Assembly: GCA_026002855.1 (NCBI GenBank)
Contig: BPGD01000001.1
Coordinates: 2,860,001-2,924,000, forward strand
Direction: 5' to 3'
Length of the DNA: 64,000 bases
From: Bryobacteraceae bacterium
GTDB lineage: Bacteria > Acidobacteriota > Terriglobia > Bryobacterales > Bryobacteraceae
Shown here: one piece after another, positions 1-9,479 of the stretch
Position numbering within the stretch: the first letter of the stretch is position 1
How the letters are laid out: the number at the start of each line of letters is the position of its first letter
Position numbers and translations under genes: made by a program
Notes under the pieces: generated by a model
Databases searched by the model: none
What the model was told of the DNA's origin: nothing
Seen by the model: the letters and a program-made list of their open reading frames with translations, nothing else

Positions 1-1
1 C

Positions 2-2941
2 GGCTCGCCGATGAATAACCTGAGCTTCGCCATGGACTCGGGCGGATTCACCATCAATGGCAGCCGCTCTCAGGACAGTGTCATCACCTTTGACGGGGCC
101 GTTGCCATCCGCACGCGCGCCAACGGCACCTCGATCGGCAGCGTCGACCTGGATGCGATCCAGGAGGTTCAGGTGCTGACGGCGACCTACTCGGCCGAAT
201 ACGGCCGATCCGGCGGCGGCCAGATCCGTATGGTCACCAAGTCCGGCGGGAAAGAATTCCACGGGACCTTCTACGAGTACTTCCGCAACAACAACCTGGA
301 CGCCAATAGCTGGGCGCGCAACCGCAACCCGGCCACCGCGTTCACGCCGCCGCTCAAGTACAACCAGTTCGGTTACAACTTCAACGGCCCGGTGATGATT
401 CCGAAAGTGTTCAACACCGAGCGCGAGAAGCTGTTCTTCCTCTGGAGCCAGGAATGGGTGCGCCGCCGCGTGGAGGACACAAGCTTCCAGCGCGTGCCCA
501 CGGAAAAGATGCGCCAGGGCGACTTCAGCGAGCTGCTCCAGCCGAGCATCTTTTACGGCTCAGCGCGCATTCTCCGTGATCCGGAGACGGGCCAGCCATT
601 CCCGGGCAATATTATTCCGCCCTCGAGGCAGAGCCCGAACGGCATGGCGTTCCTGCGCGCCTACCCGTTGCCCAATGGCGCTTTCCAGGGCAACACGAAC
701 TGGTTCAAGGTTCGTCCTTCGTGGCAGAACCAGCGCAAGGACACGATCTCGATCGACTACAACCCGGCGTCGAACCACTTCATCAAATTCCGCCACAACA
801 ACTACGCCTACACGGCGCTGGACAGCTTCCGGTCGGGTTTTGACTACGCCATTACCGACTGGTCGCGTCCGAACAAGACGGCAAGCCTCGGCTATACCTG
901 GACGCTGTCGCCGACCATGATCAACGAGCTGCTCGTGACCGCTTCCGTCGACCGTGTCTACATCGGCGTCGACCGCACGGGCGAGCGCTACCGCCGCAGC
1001 CAGTTCGGGATCAATTACCCGTACATCTTCCCGGAGAGGAAAGAGATTTTCGACAAGGTTCCGACCATTCAGATCCCCAACGTCGGCACCATTGACGGCG
1101 GTCCGTACCCAGCGCAATCCAGCGGCCCGATCTATCAGATCTCGAACAACTTCACCAAGATCGTCGGCAACCACACCTGGAAGTTCGGCGTGCTGTTTGA
1201 GCGCAGCGGACAAAACGATTTTGACCAGATCAACGTCACCGGCGTGCCCGGCGGGACCAACAACCAGAACGGCCGATTTGTCTTCGATGACACGCGTCCC
1301 GGCGGCGCGCCTGGCACCGGCACCGGCCTCGGCAATGCCGCTCTCGGCCTGTTCTCGACGTACGCCGAAATCGGTCCGCGCAGCTACACGCCCTATCGCG
1401 GCCACATGTTCGAGTTCTTCGGGCAGGACTCGTGGCGTGTGAATGCAAAGCTGAAGCTTGAGCTCGGCGCCCGCGGCACCTGGCAGAACGGCTATTACAA
1501 GTCGCTGTGGGGCAACATGAGCGTGTTCCTTCCGGACAAGTACGACCCTGCCAGGGCGGCGGTGCTCGACCGCGCCACCGGCAACGTGCTCTCCGGCGAC
1601 CGATTCAACGGCGTGGTCATCCCGGGCAAGAAGTTCCCCGATGCGGGCCGCGGCCGCGTGCCGGCCATCGACAGCGGCGAGTTTGACCGTCTGCTGAGCG
1701 GCGGAAGTCCGTATCCCGCGCCCAGCCGCTTCTACCTGGTGCCCCGCCTTGGCCTCGCCTACCAGGCGACGTCCAAAGACGTGCTGCGCGCCGGCTTTGG
1801 CGGTTTTGTCTCAAGGCCTGGCGTTTACGACAGCGTCTTCCTCGGCGGCAACCCACCGTGGCAGCCGATGGTCTCGGTCACCAACGGCGTCGCCGACAAC
1901 CCGGGCGCCGGCCCGCGCGTGGCCTTCCCGCAGTTCTTCATGACCATCGATCCCGTCTATCGCATCCCGCGCAGCTACAACTGGAACGTAAGCTACCAGC
2001 GGCAGCTTACCGGCGACACGACGGTGGAGGTCGGCTATATCGGCTCGACCGGCCTGAACCTGTCCAGGGAGCGCGACCTCAACCAACTGCCCACGGGGAC
2101 GACGTTCCAGCCCTGGGCGGCCGGCGCCAACGTGAACTGGCTCCGCACCTACAAGGGCTTCGCCAACATTCCCATGCTCGAGCACTCGGGGCGGAGCGAG
2201 TACAACGGTCTTCAGGTCGAAGTGAACCGCCGGTTCTCGAAGGGGCTGCTGTATAACTTCGCCTACACGTTCTCGAAGCTCATGGACAACAACTCCGGTC
2301 CGCGCGACCGCTTCATCGACGTTTTCAATCAGCAGTTGAACTGGGGCAAGTCGTCGAACGATACCCGTCACGTGGCCATCTCCAGCTTTGTCTGGGACAT
2401 GCCGTTCTTCAGCAACACGCAGTCGCGGCTGGTGAAGACGGCCCTCGGCGGCTGGCAGATCTCGGGCACCATCCACTTCCAGACCGGAGCGCCGATCACC
2501 GTGGGCAACAACGACGACTACCTCGGCATCGGCGACTCGAACTTTAAGCCTTGGAACCTGAACGGTATGCCAAAACGCCCGCAGAAGTTCGCCAATGTCA
2601 ACGCACAGGGCAACTATCAAGGCATCACCGACTACTGGTTCGAGCCGACCGTGAACGGCCAGCCCTGGGCCACCAAGCCGGCCAACGGCACCCTGCCGAA
2701 CCAGAACCGCAACTCGATCCCCTTCAACAACGTCGGCTTCCAGAACTGGAACCTGACGCTCTTCAAGAACTTCCGCCTTGCCGAGCGGCACAACCTCCAG
2801 TTCCGCGCCGAGGCGTTCAACTTCCCGAACCACCCGAACTGGAACGGCGTCGACACCAACCCGACGTCGGCCACCTTCGGCATGGTCACCAGCAAGTCAA
2901 GCTCGCGCAACATGCAGTTGAGCCTGCGCTACTCGTTCTAG
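2..2941 (+). CDS. TonB-dependent receptor, Oar-like (5' end cut off by window)
   Basis: Outer-membrane beta-barrel receptor of the large Oar/CarboxypepD_reg type, presumed to import ligands (often glycans or peptides) using TonB energy. The reading frame is open to the left edge, so the ATG at 11 is internal. Family members run about 1,050-1,200 residues and start with a signal peptide and a carboxypeptidase-regulatory-like domain; these are missing here. What remains begins inside the plug, with NGSRSQDSVITFDG, the IQEVQV segment and the EYGRSGGGQIRMVTKSG plug end, followed by about 850 residues of barrel rich in Asn, Tyr and Phe. It ends in aromatic Phe (LSLRYSF), as expected for a BamA-recognised barrel. 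A strong terminator follows directly, so it is the last gene of its unit. The ligand cannot be told from sequence. Confidence 0.93.
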   Translation, partial: GSPMNNLSFAMDSGGFTINGSRSQDSVITFDGAVAIRTRANGTSIGSVDLDAIQEVQVLTATYSAEYGRSGGGQIRMVTKSGGKEFHGTFYEYFRNNNLDANSWARNRNPATAFTPPLKYNQFGYNFNGPVMIPKVFNTEREKLFFLWSQEWVRRRVEDTSFQRVPTEKMRQGDFSELLQPSIFYGSARILRDPETGQPFPGNIIPPSRQSPNGMAFLRAYPLPNGAFQGNTNWFKVRPSWQNQRKDTISIDYNPASNHFIKFRHNNYAYTALDSFRSGFDYAITDWSRPNKTASLGYTWTLSPTMINELLVTASVDRVYIGVDRTGERYRRSQFGINYPYIFPERKEIFDKVPTIQIPNVGTIDGGPYPAQSSGPIYQISNNFTKIVGNHTWKFGVLFERSGQNDFDQINVTGVPGGTNNQNGRFVFDDTRPGGAPGTGTGLGNAALGLFSTYAEIGPRSYTPYRGHMFEFFGQDSWRVNAKLKLELGARGTWQNGYYKSLWGNMSVFLPDKYDPARAAVLDRATGNVLSGDRFNGVVIPGKKFPDAGRGRVPAIDSGEFDRLLSGGSPYPAPSRFYLVPRLGLAYQATSKDVLRAGFGGFVSRPGVYDSVFLGGNPPWQPMVSVTNGVADNPGAGPRVAFPQFFMTIDPVYRIPRSYNWNVSYQRQLTGDTTVEVGYIGSTGLNLSRERDLNQLPTGTTFQPWAAGANVNWLRTYKGFANIPMLEHSGRSEYNGLQVEVNRRFSKGLLYNFAYTFSKLMDNNSGPRDRFIDVFNQQLNWGKSSNDTRHVAISSFVWDMPFFSNTQSRLVKTALGGWQISGTIHFQTGAPITVGNNDDYLGIGDSNFKPWNLNGMPKRPQKFANVNAQGNYQGITDYWFEPTVNGQPWATKPANGTLPNQNRNSIPFNNVGFQNWNLTLFKNFRLAERHNLQFRAEAFNFPNHPNWNGVDTNPTSATFGMVTSKSSSRNMQLSLRYSF

Positions 2942-2966
2942 CTGGCGAAGGAAACCTTGTTGTCCA

Positions 2967-3013
2967 GGGCCGGGGCGCTCTTCCCGGGGCGTTCCGGCCC
3001 TTCCTCTTTTTTT
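2967..3013 (+). terminator. Rho-independent terminator after the TonB receptor
   Basis: GGGCCGG at 2967-2973 pairs perfectly with CCGGCCC at 2994-3000; the GC-rich loop between them can pair further. A T-rich tail with a run of seven T follows at 3007-3013. It lies 25 nt after the receptor stop codon. Confidence 0.75.
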
Positions 3014-3031
3014 GCGGCCCTCTGGTTCGGC

Positions 3032-3037
3032 TAAGAT
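3032..3037 (+). promoter_or_regulatory. Candidate -10 box for the DUF1080 gene
   Basis: TAAGAT lies 9 nt before the ATG at 3047, and no Shine-Dalgarno sequence lies between. Transcription would start at or next to the start codon, giving a leaderless message. No clear -35 is seen. Confidence 0.4.
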
Positions 3038-3046
3038 GGGCGTGCG

Positions 3047-3763
3047 ATGCGGACGCTGCTCATTGCCCTGCTCGTGTGCTCCGGCTGCCTTGCCGCAGCG
3101 CAACCATGGAGGCCATTGTTCGACGGCGCAACGCTGAAAGGCTGGCATGTGGAATCCCGGCCTGAAGACGCTGCCCGCGTCTTCTGGAAAGCGGAGGACG
3201 GGGGCATCGTCTGCGATTCGCGCGGCCGCCCGGACCATGATTACGTCTGGCTGGTGAGCGACCGGGAGTACGCCGACTTCGAACTGCGGCTCGAAGTGCA
3301 AAGCTTCCGGACAAGTCCCGGCAACTCCGGCATCCAGATCCGCAGCCGCTACGACCGCGAGGCCTGGTGGCTGGACGGGCCGCAGGTCGATATCCATCCG
3401 CCGGCCCCCTGGCGCACGGGGCTCATCTACGACGAAACCCGCGGCTGGAAGCGCTGGATCCACCCGATGCTGCCTGACTGGAACATCGGCCCGGAGCATG
3501 CGCCTGCCGCCTGGGAATGGCGTCATGCCGGCGAAGGCAGCGGCTGGAATCAGATTGTTGTCCGGTGCCAGGGCACGCGCATCCGCACTGTCGTGAACGG
3601 GCGCATCATCACGGACCGCGACTTCTCCGGCATCCTCGACGACGAACACCACCGCGCACGCCGCGTTGGACTGTCAGGACACATCGCCCTGCAACTGCAC
3701 ACGCGGGACGAGCTTTTCATCCGGTTCCGCAATCTGGCGCTGCGGGAGCTCGTCCCGCACTGA
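3047..3763 (+). CDS. Secreted DUF1080 (3-keto-disaccharide hydrolase-like) protein
   Basis: Protein of 238 residues with an N-terminal signal peptide (MRTLLIALLVCSGCLAAAQ). The CSGC within it could be an atypical lipobox. The rest is one DUF1080 domain: the start W-PLFDGATLKGWH, the core DYVWLVSDREYADFELRLE and the SPGNSGIQIRSRYD segment are typical of this concanavalin-like fold. Related proteins are secreted or periplasmic glycan-acting enzymes, and some hydrolyse 3-keto-sugars; activity on a given substrate is inference. It stands alone between the receptor terminator and the convergent cco operon. The nearby Oar-type receptor makes a glycan-uptake role plausible but not shown. Confidence 0.85.
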   Translation: MRTLLIALLVCSGCLAAAQPWRPLFDGATLKGWHVESRPEDAARVFWKAEDGGIVCDSRGRPDHDYVWLVSDREYADFELRLEVQSFRTSPGNSGIQIRSRYDREAWWLDGPQVDIHPPAPWRTGLIYDETRGWKRWIHPMLPDWNIGPEHAPAAWEWRHAGEGSGWNQIVVRCQGTRIRTVVNGRIITDRDFSGILDDEHHRARRVGLSGHIALQLHTRDELFIRFRNLALRELVPH

Positions 3764-3976
3764 AGGGGACGGACTGACCTGCCGCCTTTCGAGACCCGCG
3801 TCTTCAGGGCGCGCCTCATGAGGAGCGCCCGAAAATCACGCTGTTCCAGGACGCAAACGGAGCTCCCCCGAGAGGCGGGCGATTGGTTGAATCTTGAAGC
3901 GCGGGTTTGATCCGCGCCGTGGCTCGCTTGTTTTCGCGGCTGTAGAAAGCGTGATCTCCGGGGGTGGCGGCTTCAA

Positions 3977-4639
3977 TTACGAAGCCGCGCCAGAAGTGGC
4001 AACTCGACTCTTGCGCCGGTCCCAGACCGCAAACGCCGCGTCGCGCAGCCCCATGGCGGGCAACATCCCGGCGAGCATGCCGGCCAGCATCGCCAGATGC
4101 ATGCCGAGCTCCGGAGGCGGGATGCGCAGAGCCCAGGCGCGTCCCAGCCAGAAATGGGCGGCGATCATGCCGGCGAGCATGCCGCCCATGTCGAGCGCCA
4201 GCGCGAAAGACAGACGCAGGGGGCTGCTGCGCAGCGGCTGAAGGCAGCGGCTCCAAAGGACCGACGGGGGAATGGCGAAGGCCAGCATCAGCGAGGTCAT
4301 CCACGAGGTGGCCAAGGCGGCCGCGCCGCGCGCGTCATGCAACGGACAGACCGGAGCGTTGGGGTCCAGCCAGTGGTCGACACGGCCGCCAAGCCACATG
4401 CCGAAGCCGCCAAAGGCAGCCATGATGATCAGCATGTCAGCGTGGGCAGAAAGCAGAAAGCGGGCCCGCCAGGCGAACCAGACCACCAGCACGGCCAGCA
4501 GCACGCCAAGCGCCACCGGTTGCCACGGCAGGCCAAGAGACCATCGCGCGAAAACGAAGGGCGCGCCCTGCGCGGCGGTCATCGCTGCCAACAGCACGGG
4601 CGCGACGCGTTGCAGAGGGAGCCGTGGCGTTGGGTTCAT
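3977..4639 (-). CDS. Polytopic Met-rich membrane protein at the end of the cbb3 oxidase operon
   Basis: Protein of 220 residues from ATG 4639, chosen because it overlaps the ATPase stop as ATGA and has GGAGG about 10 nt upstream; an in-frame upstream start would run into the ATPase. About six hydrophobic segments are visible. The last two are rich in Met and Gly, with LDMGGMLAGMIAAHF near residue 150 and MHLAMLAGMLAGMLPAM near 180. I do not recognise a named family. Translational coupling to a copper ATPase, plus Met and His in membrane helices, suggests a part in copper delivery or oxidase assembly, a place often taken by CcoH or SenC-type factors elsewhere. That role is inference. Confidence 0.7.
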   Translation of the reverse strand: MNPTPRLPLQRVAPVLLAAMTAAQGAPFVFARWSLGLPWQPVALGVLLAVLVVWFAWRARFLLSAHADMLIIMAAFGGFGMWLGGRVDHWLDPNAPVCPLHDARGAAALATSWMTSLMLAFAIPPSVLWSRCLQPLRSSPLRLSFALALDMGGMLAGMIAAHFWLGRAWALRIPPPELGMHLAMLAGMLAGMLPAMGLRDAAFAVWDRRKSRVATSGAAS

Positions 4640-6654
4640 GCAGGAGGCGCCTCCAGGTCGGGAGTCAGAAAGGCCGCCGCGCGCCAAACGACCATCAGGC
4701 TGGAACCCGTCATGATCAGCGCGGCAAAGACCGGATGCAGCCAGCCGGCGGCCGCCACCGAAATACCGGCGAGATTGTACGCAGCGGCGTAGGCCAGGTT
4801 CGACAGGGCGAGCCGGCGTGCCGACCGCCCGATGGCGACGAGCTCGGCAAGCCGCGTCACCGCGCCGGCGCGCAGGACGCCGTGCGCGGTCTCGCGAGCC
4901 AGCGGGGCGCCCGTCTCGACGGCCAGGGCGGCGTGGCTTTCGGCCATGGCTGCGGCATCGTTGATGCCATCGCCCACATAGAGAACTTTTCGCCCTTCAG
5001 CGCGGAGTGTGCGCACGATTTCGAGCTTTTCGAGCGGCGTCAGCCGCGCCCGCCACTGCGGATGGCCCAATGCGGCCACGCGCTCGGGCTCATCGCCCGA
5101 GAGCACCTGGCTGTCGAGGCCCGCGGCGCGCAACCGTTCAAAGAGTACGCGCAGCTCTTCGTGCGGCTTCTCGCCAATGGCGGCCAGCGCTGCCAGACGC
5201 CCGTCGACGATCACCGCAAGCAGGCGCGCTCCGGGGGCCGGGCTGGCCTCCGGGATCATTTGATGCCACAGTTCCCGCTCCTCATGGGGAACCAATTTCT
5301 CTGGAAGCCCCACCGCAATCCGCCACATGCGGCCCGAGGCCGCATCCTCGCAGATCGCGGTTACGCCCTGGCCGGGCATCAGCCGCACTTCACGGACGAG
5401 ATGCCGTGGACGCGCCGAAGCCGCGCCGGCGCGAAACGCCGCCGCAATGGGATGGCCGCTGAGCCGTTCGACCGAGGCCAACAGGGCCAGCAGTTCTTCC
5501 CGGCCGAAAGGCGCGCCGCGAGCGAGGACGAACGCCACCAACCGCGGTTCGACGCCCGTCAGCGTGCCCGTCTTGTCCAGCAGGATGAGGTCCGTTTCTG
5601 CCACCCGCTCGAGCGCCTCCCCGTTGCGCAGCCATGCGCCGCGCATCGCAAAACGGCTCATCGCCGCCCACAGCGCGAGCGGCGTGGCGAAGCCGAGCGC
5701 GCAGGGGCAGGCGACGACGAGCACTGCGAGCCCGTTCATCAGCGCCGCCTCGGCGCCGGAGCGGAAATACCAGACCGCGGCGGTGAGCAGCGCAGCCGCG
5801 GCGACTGCGGGCGTCATCCAGAGCGCAGCGCGCGCGGCAGTGCGCTCGAGTGGCGACGGAGCGGTGCGGCTCTGGCGGATCGACTCGGCGATTCGGTCCA
5901 GCGAGCGGGCCGTGCCGGCCACCGAGGCGCGAACCCAGAGTGCGGCATCGACGGGAATCATTCCGGCCGGCAGGGGATCGCCCGGCCGCTTGGGCGTGAG
6001 GAAGCTTTCTCCCGTCACCGCTTCGCCGCGGCACAGGGCCTCGCCCTGCTCGACGATGCCATCGACGGCCGCCTGTTCGCCGGCGGGCACAGCGATCACG
6101 TCGCCTGGCTGCAAGTCCGCCACGCGCACCTCGCGCAGGGCTCCGTCGGGCATGCGCAACAGGCATCTTTCCGAGACGGCCGAGGCGAGCGAAAGGACCT
6201 GCATGGCGCGGTTCTCCGTCTCGCCGGTCAGCACCCGGCCCAGGCTGTAGATGACGAGCAGGATGGAGCTGACTTCGTAATAGACGGCGCCGTGGCCGCG
6301 CACGCTGGCGGCGACACTGGCGGCGAAGGCCCCGCCGAGGCCGAGAGCGAACAGCGGCTCAAGCGAGAGCCTGCGTGCGCGCCAGTTTTCCACGAGCCCG
6401 TCGAGCAGCGGCTTGCCGAGCAGCGCGAAGACCGTGAGGGTCAGCCCCAGCAGCACCGCATGGATGGCGCGCCGCTCGGCGGAGGCCGCCTCTGAGGTAT
6501 TGACCGCGAGGCTGACGGTCATCGTGTTCATGGCGAGGAACGCGCCGATGCCGATCCGCCACCACCACGAGGCGGGCGTCGCACTCAGCCACGCCGTATG
6601 ACAGGAGGGCGCCGAGCAGGCAGGCGCGTCTGTTTCGGTCACCGTGAGCGGCAT
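4636..6654 (-). CDS. ccoI: P1B-type copper ATPase, CcoI/FixI-like, lacking the HMA domain
   Basis: Heavy-metal P-type ATPase of 672 residues, presumably moving copper across the inner membrane for assembly of the cbb3 oxidase encoded upstream. Motifs in order: TGES at 214-217 (dephosphorylation), CPC at 316-318 (membrane metal site), DKTGT at 360 (phosphorylated Asp), SGHP (P1B-specific HP motif), GDGIND (hinge). The last helix has MTGSS, like the copper subgroup. Unlike usual CcoI/FixI proteins there is no N-terminal heavy-metal-associated domain with a CxxC; only C13 and C18 lie in the short N-terminus before the first helix. It sits 33 nt after the cytochrome c gene and overlaps the next gene by ATGA. 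Confidence 0.93.
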   Translation of the reverse strand: MPLTVTETDAPACSAPSCHTAWLSATPASWWWRIGIGAFLAMNTMTVSLAVNTSEAASAERRAIHAVLLGLTLTVFALLGKPLLDGLVENWRARRLSLEPLFALGLGGAFAASVAASVRGHGAVYYEVSSILLVIYSLGRVLTGETENRAMQVLSLASAVSERCLLRMPDGALREVRVADLQPGDVIAVPAGEQAAVDGIVEQGEALCRGEAVTGESFLTPKRPGDPLPAGMIPVDAALWVRASVAGTARSLDRIAESIRQSRTAPSPLERTAARAALWMTPAVAAAALLTAAVWYFRSGAEAALMNGLAVLVVACPCALGFATPLALWAAMSRFAMRGAWLRNGEALERVAETDLILLDKTGTLTGVEPRLVAFVLARGAPFGREELLALLASVERLSGHPIAAAFRAGAASARPRHLVREVRLMPGQGVTAICEDAASGRMWRIAVGLPEKLVPHEERELWHQMIPEASPAPGARLLAVIVDGRLAALAAIGEKPHEELRVLFERLRAAGLDSQVLSGDEPERVAALGHPQWRARLTPLEKLEIVRTLRAEGRKVLYVGDGINDAAAMAESHAALAVETGAPLARETAHGVLRAGAVTRLAELVAIGRSARRLALSNLAYAAAYNLAGISVAAAGWLHPVFAALIMTGSSLMVVWRAAAFLTPDLEAPPA

Positions 6655-6687
6655 CGTTTGCCCATGGCGTTTGTGCCGGCGGCGGCG

Positions 6688-7362
6688 TCATCCGCCGAGG
6701 CGGAACTGTTTCAGTTCGGCCTCTGTCCAGGGGCGGGTGCGGGCAGAGGTGGCCTGGCGCACCTGCCGGACCAGCTCGGCGGTCACCGGCGGCGCATGGT
6801 TGCCGAACGAAGCGCGCACATAGGTGAGCACTGCGGCGATCTGTTCGTCCGTCAGCGTCGAGCCCCATTCCGGCATCTCGCCATTGTAGGTGACGCCACG
6901 CACCTGAAGCGGCCCGTTCAGTCCGTGGAGGAGGATGGCGGCGAGCTGTTCCGGCGGGCCGTTGACGATTTCCGAGCCCGCCAGCGGCGGGTACGTGCCG
7001 GGCACGCCTTCGGCGTTCTCCTGGTGACAGGTGACGCAATTCGAGAATGTGCGGCGGCCGAGAACCATCGGATCCACGGGCTTTGGCGCTTCAGCGGATT
7101 TTCCCGCGAGCAGCGCTTTTTCATTGTATTGGTCCGGCGCAAATCCGCCCGAATTCATGGCGATGTACCAGCCGGCCCAGCCGGCGAGAGCGAGGAAGGC
7201 GAGAATCAGCCATACGGGCACCGGTTCCAGGCCATCGCGCGGCTCGGCCATTTCCCGCATGACGGCGCGGTGTAGCGGGATCACGTCCGGCGTCTTCCGC
7301 TCCGCCGCTTCCAGGCTGAGCCGGAATTCGCCGCTGCGCTTGACATTCTTTTCCTCCGCCAT
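6688..7362 (-). CDS. Membrane-anchored mono-heme cytochrome c, CcoP-like third subunit
   Basis: Protein of 224 residues from ATG 7362, which lies six bases after the ccoO stop; a longer frame would overlap ccoO. A cytoplasmic N-terminal tail of about 47 residues, one transmembrane helix at about 48-68, then a periplasmic cytochrome c domain with CVTCH at 109-113 and a likely Met ligand in GEMPEWG. Classical CcoP carries two hemes in about 300 residues; this one has a single CxxCH, so the oxidase would have one heme c in this subunit and one in CcoO. Operon position between ccoO and the copper ATPase supports a role as electron-entry subunit. Confidence 0.85.
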   Translation of the reverse strand: MAEEKNVKRSGEFRLSLEAAERKTPDVIPLHRAVMREMAEPRDGLEPVPVWLILAFLALAGWAGWYIAMNSGGFAPDQYNEKALLAGKSAEAPKPVDPMVLGRRTFSNCVTCHQENAEGVPGTYPPLAGSEIVNGPPEQLAAILLHGLNGPLQVRGVTYNGEMPEWGSTLTDEQIAAVLTYVRASFGNHAPPVTAELVRQVRQATSARTRPWTEAELKQFRLGG

Positions 7363-7367
7363 GGCGT

Positions 7368-7979
7368 TTAGCGGGCCTCCGGGACTTCGTAGTTGTGATC
7401 CATGCTCAGCAGATACGACACGAGCCGGCGGGCACGGTCCGTGGGGACGATCCACGCCGGCTTCTGCCGGGCGAACTCGTCCGGCAGCCGGACGGCGTCC
7501 TCGGGCAGGCCGTCGGGCGACTGCCGGACTTCAAACAGGAAGCGGTGCGGCGGCATGATGGAGCCGGGCGAGGTGATGCGCGGCTGATAGAGGTGCAGAT
7601 AATGCCACTGCCTGCTGGGCTGGCGCGCACCGATGTTCATCAGGTCGGGGCCGGTGCGCATGGTGCCCATGAGTGGCGGCTCGTCGTAGATATAGTCGCG
7701 GGCGACGCTGCGCCGGGCGCCCCAGCCGCGTTCGATGTCGGCGCCGAAACCTTCCGGCCGCACCTGCTGCGTGTGGCAGTAAATGCAGCCGAGGTCGATG
7801 TACACCCTGCGGCCCTCAGCGACCTCTCCGTCGTAACCCGCGGGCAGAGTGATGTCGCGGTCCTCGTCCCTGACCGGAGGCGTGGCGCGCAACTGTTTCT
7901 CGGGCAGCAGCACGAGTCCCGTCATCGAAGCAATGATCGTGGCGAATACGCCGAGAGCGAGCATCCAGGCGCGGTTCAT
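7368..7979 (-). CDS. ccoO: cbb3-type cytochrome c oxidase subunit II (mono-heme)
   Basis: Protein of 203 residues. An N-terminal helix (about residues 5-25) anchors it; the periplasmic domain has the CcoO signature GCIYCHTQQVRP with heme-binding CIYCH at 65-69. The RTGPDLMNIG segment and GSIMPP, probably holding the axial Met, also match CcoO. It passes electrons from the cytochrome c subunit to the CcoN heme groups. Its ATG overlaps the ccoN stop as ATGA, so the two are translated together in equal amounts. Confidence 0.95.
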   Translation of the reverse strand: MNRAWMLALGVFATIIASMTGLVLLPEKQLRATPPVRDEDRDITLPAGYDGEVAEGRRVYIDLGCIYCHTQQVRPEGFGADIERGWGARRSVARDYIYDEPPLMGTMRTGPDLMNIGARQPSRQWHYLHLYQPRITSPGSIMPPHRFLFEVRQSPDGLPEDAVRLPDEFARQKPAWIVPTDRARRLVSYLLSMDHNYEVPEAR

Positions 7980-9460
7980 CCTTCACCTCCGGCCACGGCC
8001 TGGGCCGACTCCGGCCTGCGTACCAGCAACGTGGGGCCGGGCAGCCAGGCGCCCCGCTGGCGCAGCATGTTCCAGAACAGCCAGGCGAAGGCGAGATGGC
8101 CGACGGTCATCAGCACGCCGGCGGCACTGCGGGACCACAGCCAGGGAACCGTGTAGCGGACGATGTCGAGAAACGGAATGCGCGGATCGTTCATCATCCG
8201 CCCCTGCTGCCAGCCGGCCCAGGTCAGGCCAAGCCAGTAGATGGCCATGCCGATGGCGGTGGTCCAGAAGTGCACGCGGATCCAGGCCGCCGAGTGCCAT
8301 TCGGCATTGAGCAGCCGCGGGGCGACGTAATAGATGGCCCCGAACATGACCATCGTGAAAAACGCGTAGACGCCGAGGTGCGCGTGCGCGATCGTGTAGT
8401 GAGTGAAGTGGCTGATCTCGTTCACGGTCCGCAGCGACTGGAGCGATCCCTGAACGCTGACCGCCGTGTAGCACATCGCCCCGTAGACGACAAAACGCAG
8501 CGTCGGACTGTACTTCAGATGGTGAAAATTGCCGACCATCGTCATGTGGTGATTCACCGCCACGGTGATGACCGGAACGAACATCATCACGCTGCCGACA
8601 ATGCCAACGGTGATCAGCCACGCCGGCAGCGGCCCGCCGATCAGGTGGTGCGTGCCCGCCCAGTTGTAGAAGATTGCCAGCGTCCAGAAGCCGAGCAGCG
8701 AAAGGTGATAGCTGTGCACCGGCCGCCCGATCACCTTGGGAATCAGGTAATACACGGTCGCCAGCCCGATGGGCGTGAACCACAGCCCCAGCACGTTGTG
8801 CGCGAACCACCAGTTGGCCGCAGCCTTCACCGCGCCCCGGGCCAGCGGGGTGTGCAGGAATATCTGCGCAGACACATACAGCACCGGGAACCAGAAGACG
8901 GCGCCGAACAGGTACCACTGCGAAACGTAGGTGTGTTTCGATTCGCGCTGGCGGAACATCCGGATGGAGGCGGCAATGATGACTGCGATGCAGAAGCCGA
9001 ACAGGATGGCTGTCTCCGGCGGGATTTCGATCCATTCAATGCTGGTGCTGCGGCCGGCGAGCACGGAGACGACGCCGTAGGCGACGGTAATGTTCCAGAT
9101 GACGGCCGTCACCGGAAGGAGCGTGGGAAACGGCAGGCGCGTGCGAGTGAGCCGCGCCTGGAGCCAGAGCAGAGTGCCGACGCCCGCCATGGAGCCCCAG
9201 CCGTAAATCATCGCCGCCAGATGCACGGGGCGGACACGGCCGAAGGTCAGCCACTGCCAGTCCGCCAGAAATTCGGGCGAATGGAGCTTGATGGAGGCGA
9301 CCAGGGCGAGCGCACTGCCAACGAGCAGCCAGAAGACGGCGCTCGTGTAATACCAGACGACGGCCTGACGGCAGGAGCGGTCAATCTGGATGCGCGTGAG
9401 GCGTTCCCGCTCTTCACCAGCCTGAACGGCCGGGGCGGAGGCTTCGGGAGAAGCGGCCAT
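7976..9460 (-). CDS. ccoN: cbb3-type cytochrome c oxidase catalytic subunit I
   Basis: Heme-copper oxidase subunit of 494 residues with about 12 transmembrane helices; it reduces oxygen to water and pumps protons. Visible ligands: the low-spin heme His in RPVHLAAMIYGW, the CuB region WFAHNVLGLWFTP followed by YYLIPK (carrying the Tyr that cross-links in C-type oxidases), the GTHHLIGGPLPAW His pair, and the heme His residues in HYTIAHAHLGVYAF. The start at ATG 9460 is set by GAGGAGG just upstream and by the position where family homology begins; longer frames are spurious. It follows ccoS by 19 nt and overlaps ccoO. Confidence 0.95.
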   Translation of the reverse strand: MAASPEASAPAVQAGEERERLTRIQIDRSCRQAVVWYYTSAVFWLLVGSALALVASIKLHSPEFLADWQWLTFGRVRPVHLAAMIYGWGSMAGVGTLLWLQARLTRTRLPFPTLLPVTAVIWNITVAYGVVSVLAGRSTSIEWIEIPPETAILFGFCIAVIIAASIRMFRQRESKHTYVSQWYLFGAVFWFPVLYVSAQIFLHTPLARGAVKAAANWWFAHNVLGLWFTPIGLATVYYLIPKVIGRPVHSYHLSLLGFWTLAIFYNWAGTHHLIGGPLPAWLITVGIVGSVMMFVPVITVAVNHHMTMVGNFHHLKYSPTLRFVVYGAMCYTAVSVQGSLQSLRTVNEISHFTHYTIAHAHLGVYAFFTMVMFGAIYYVAPRLLNAEWHSAAWIRVHFWTTAIGMAIYWLGLTWAGWQQGRMMNDPRIPFLDIVRYTVPWLWSRSAAGVLMTVGHLAFAWLFWNMLRQRGAWLPGPTLLVRRPESAQAVAGGEG

Positions 9461-9479
9461 GCGAGTCCTCCTCGGGATG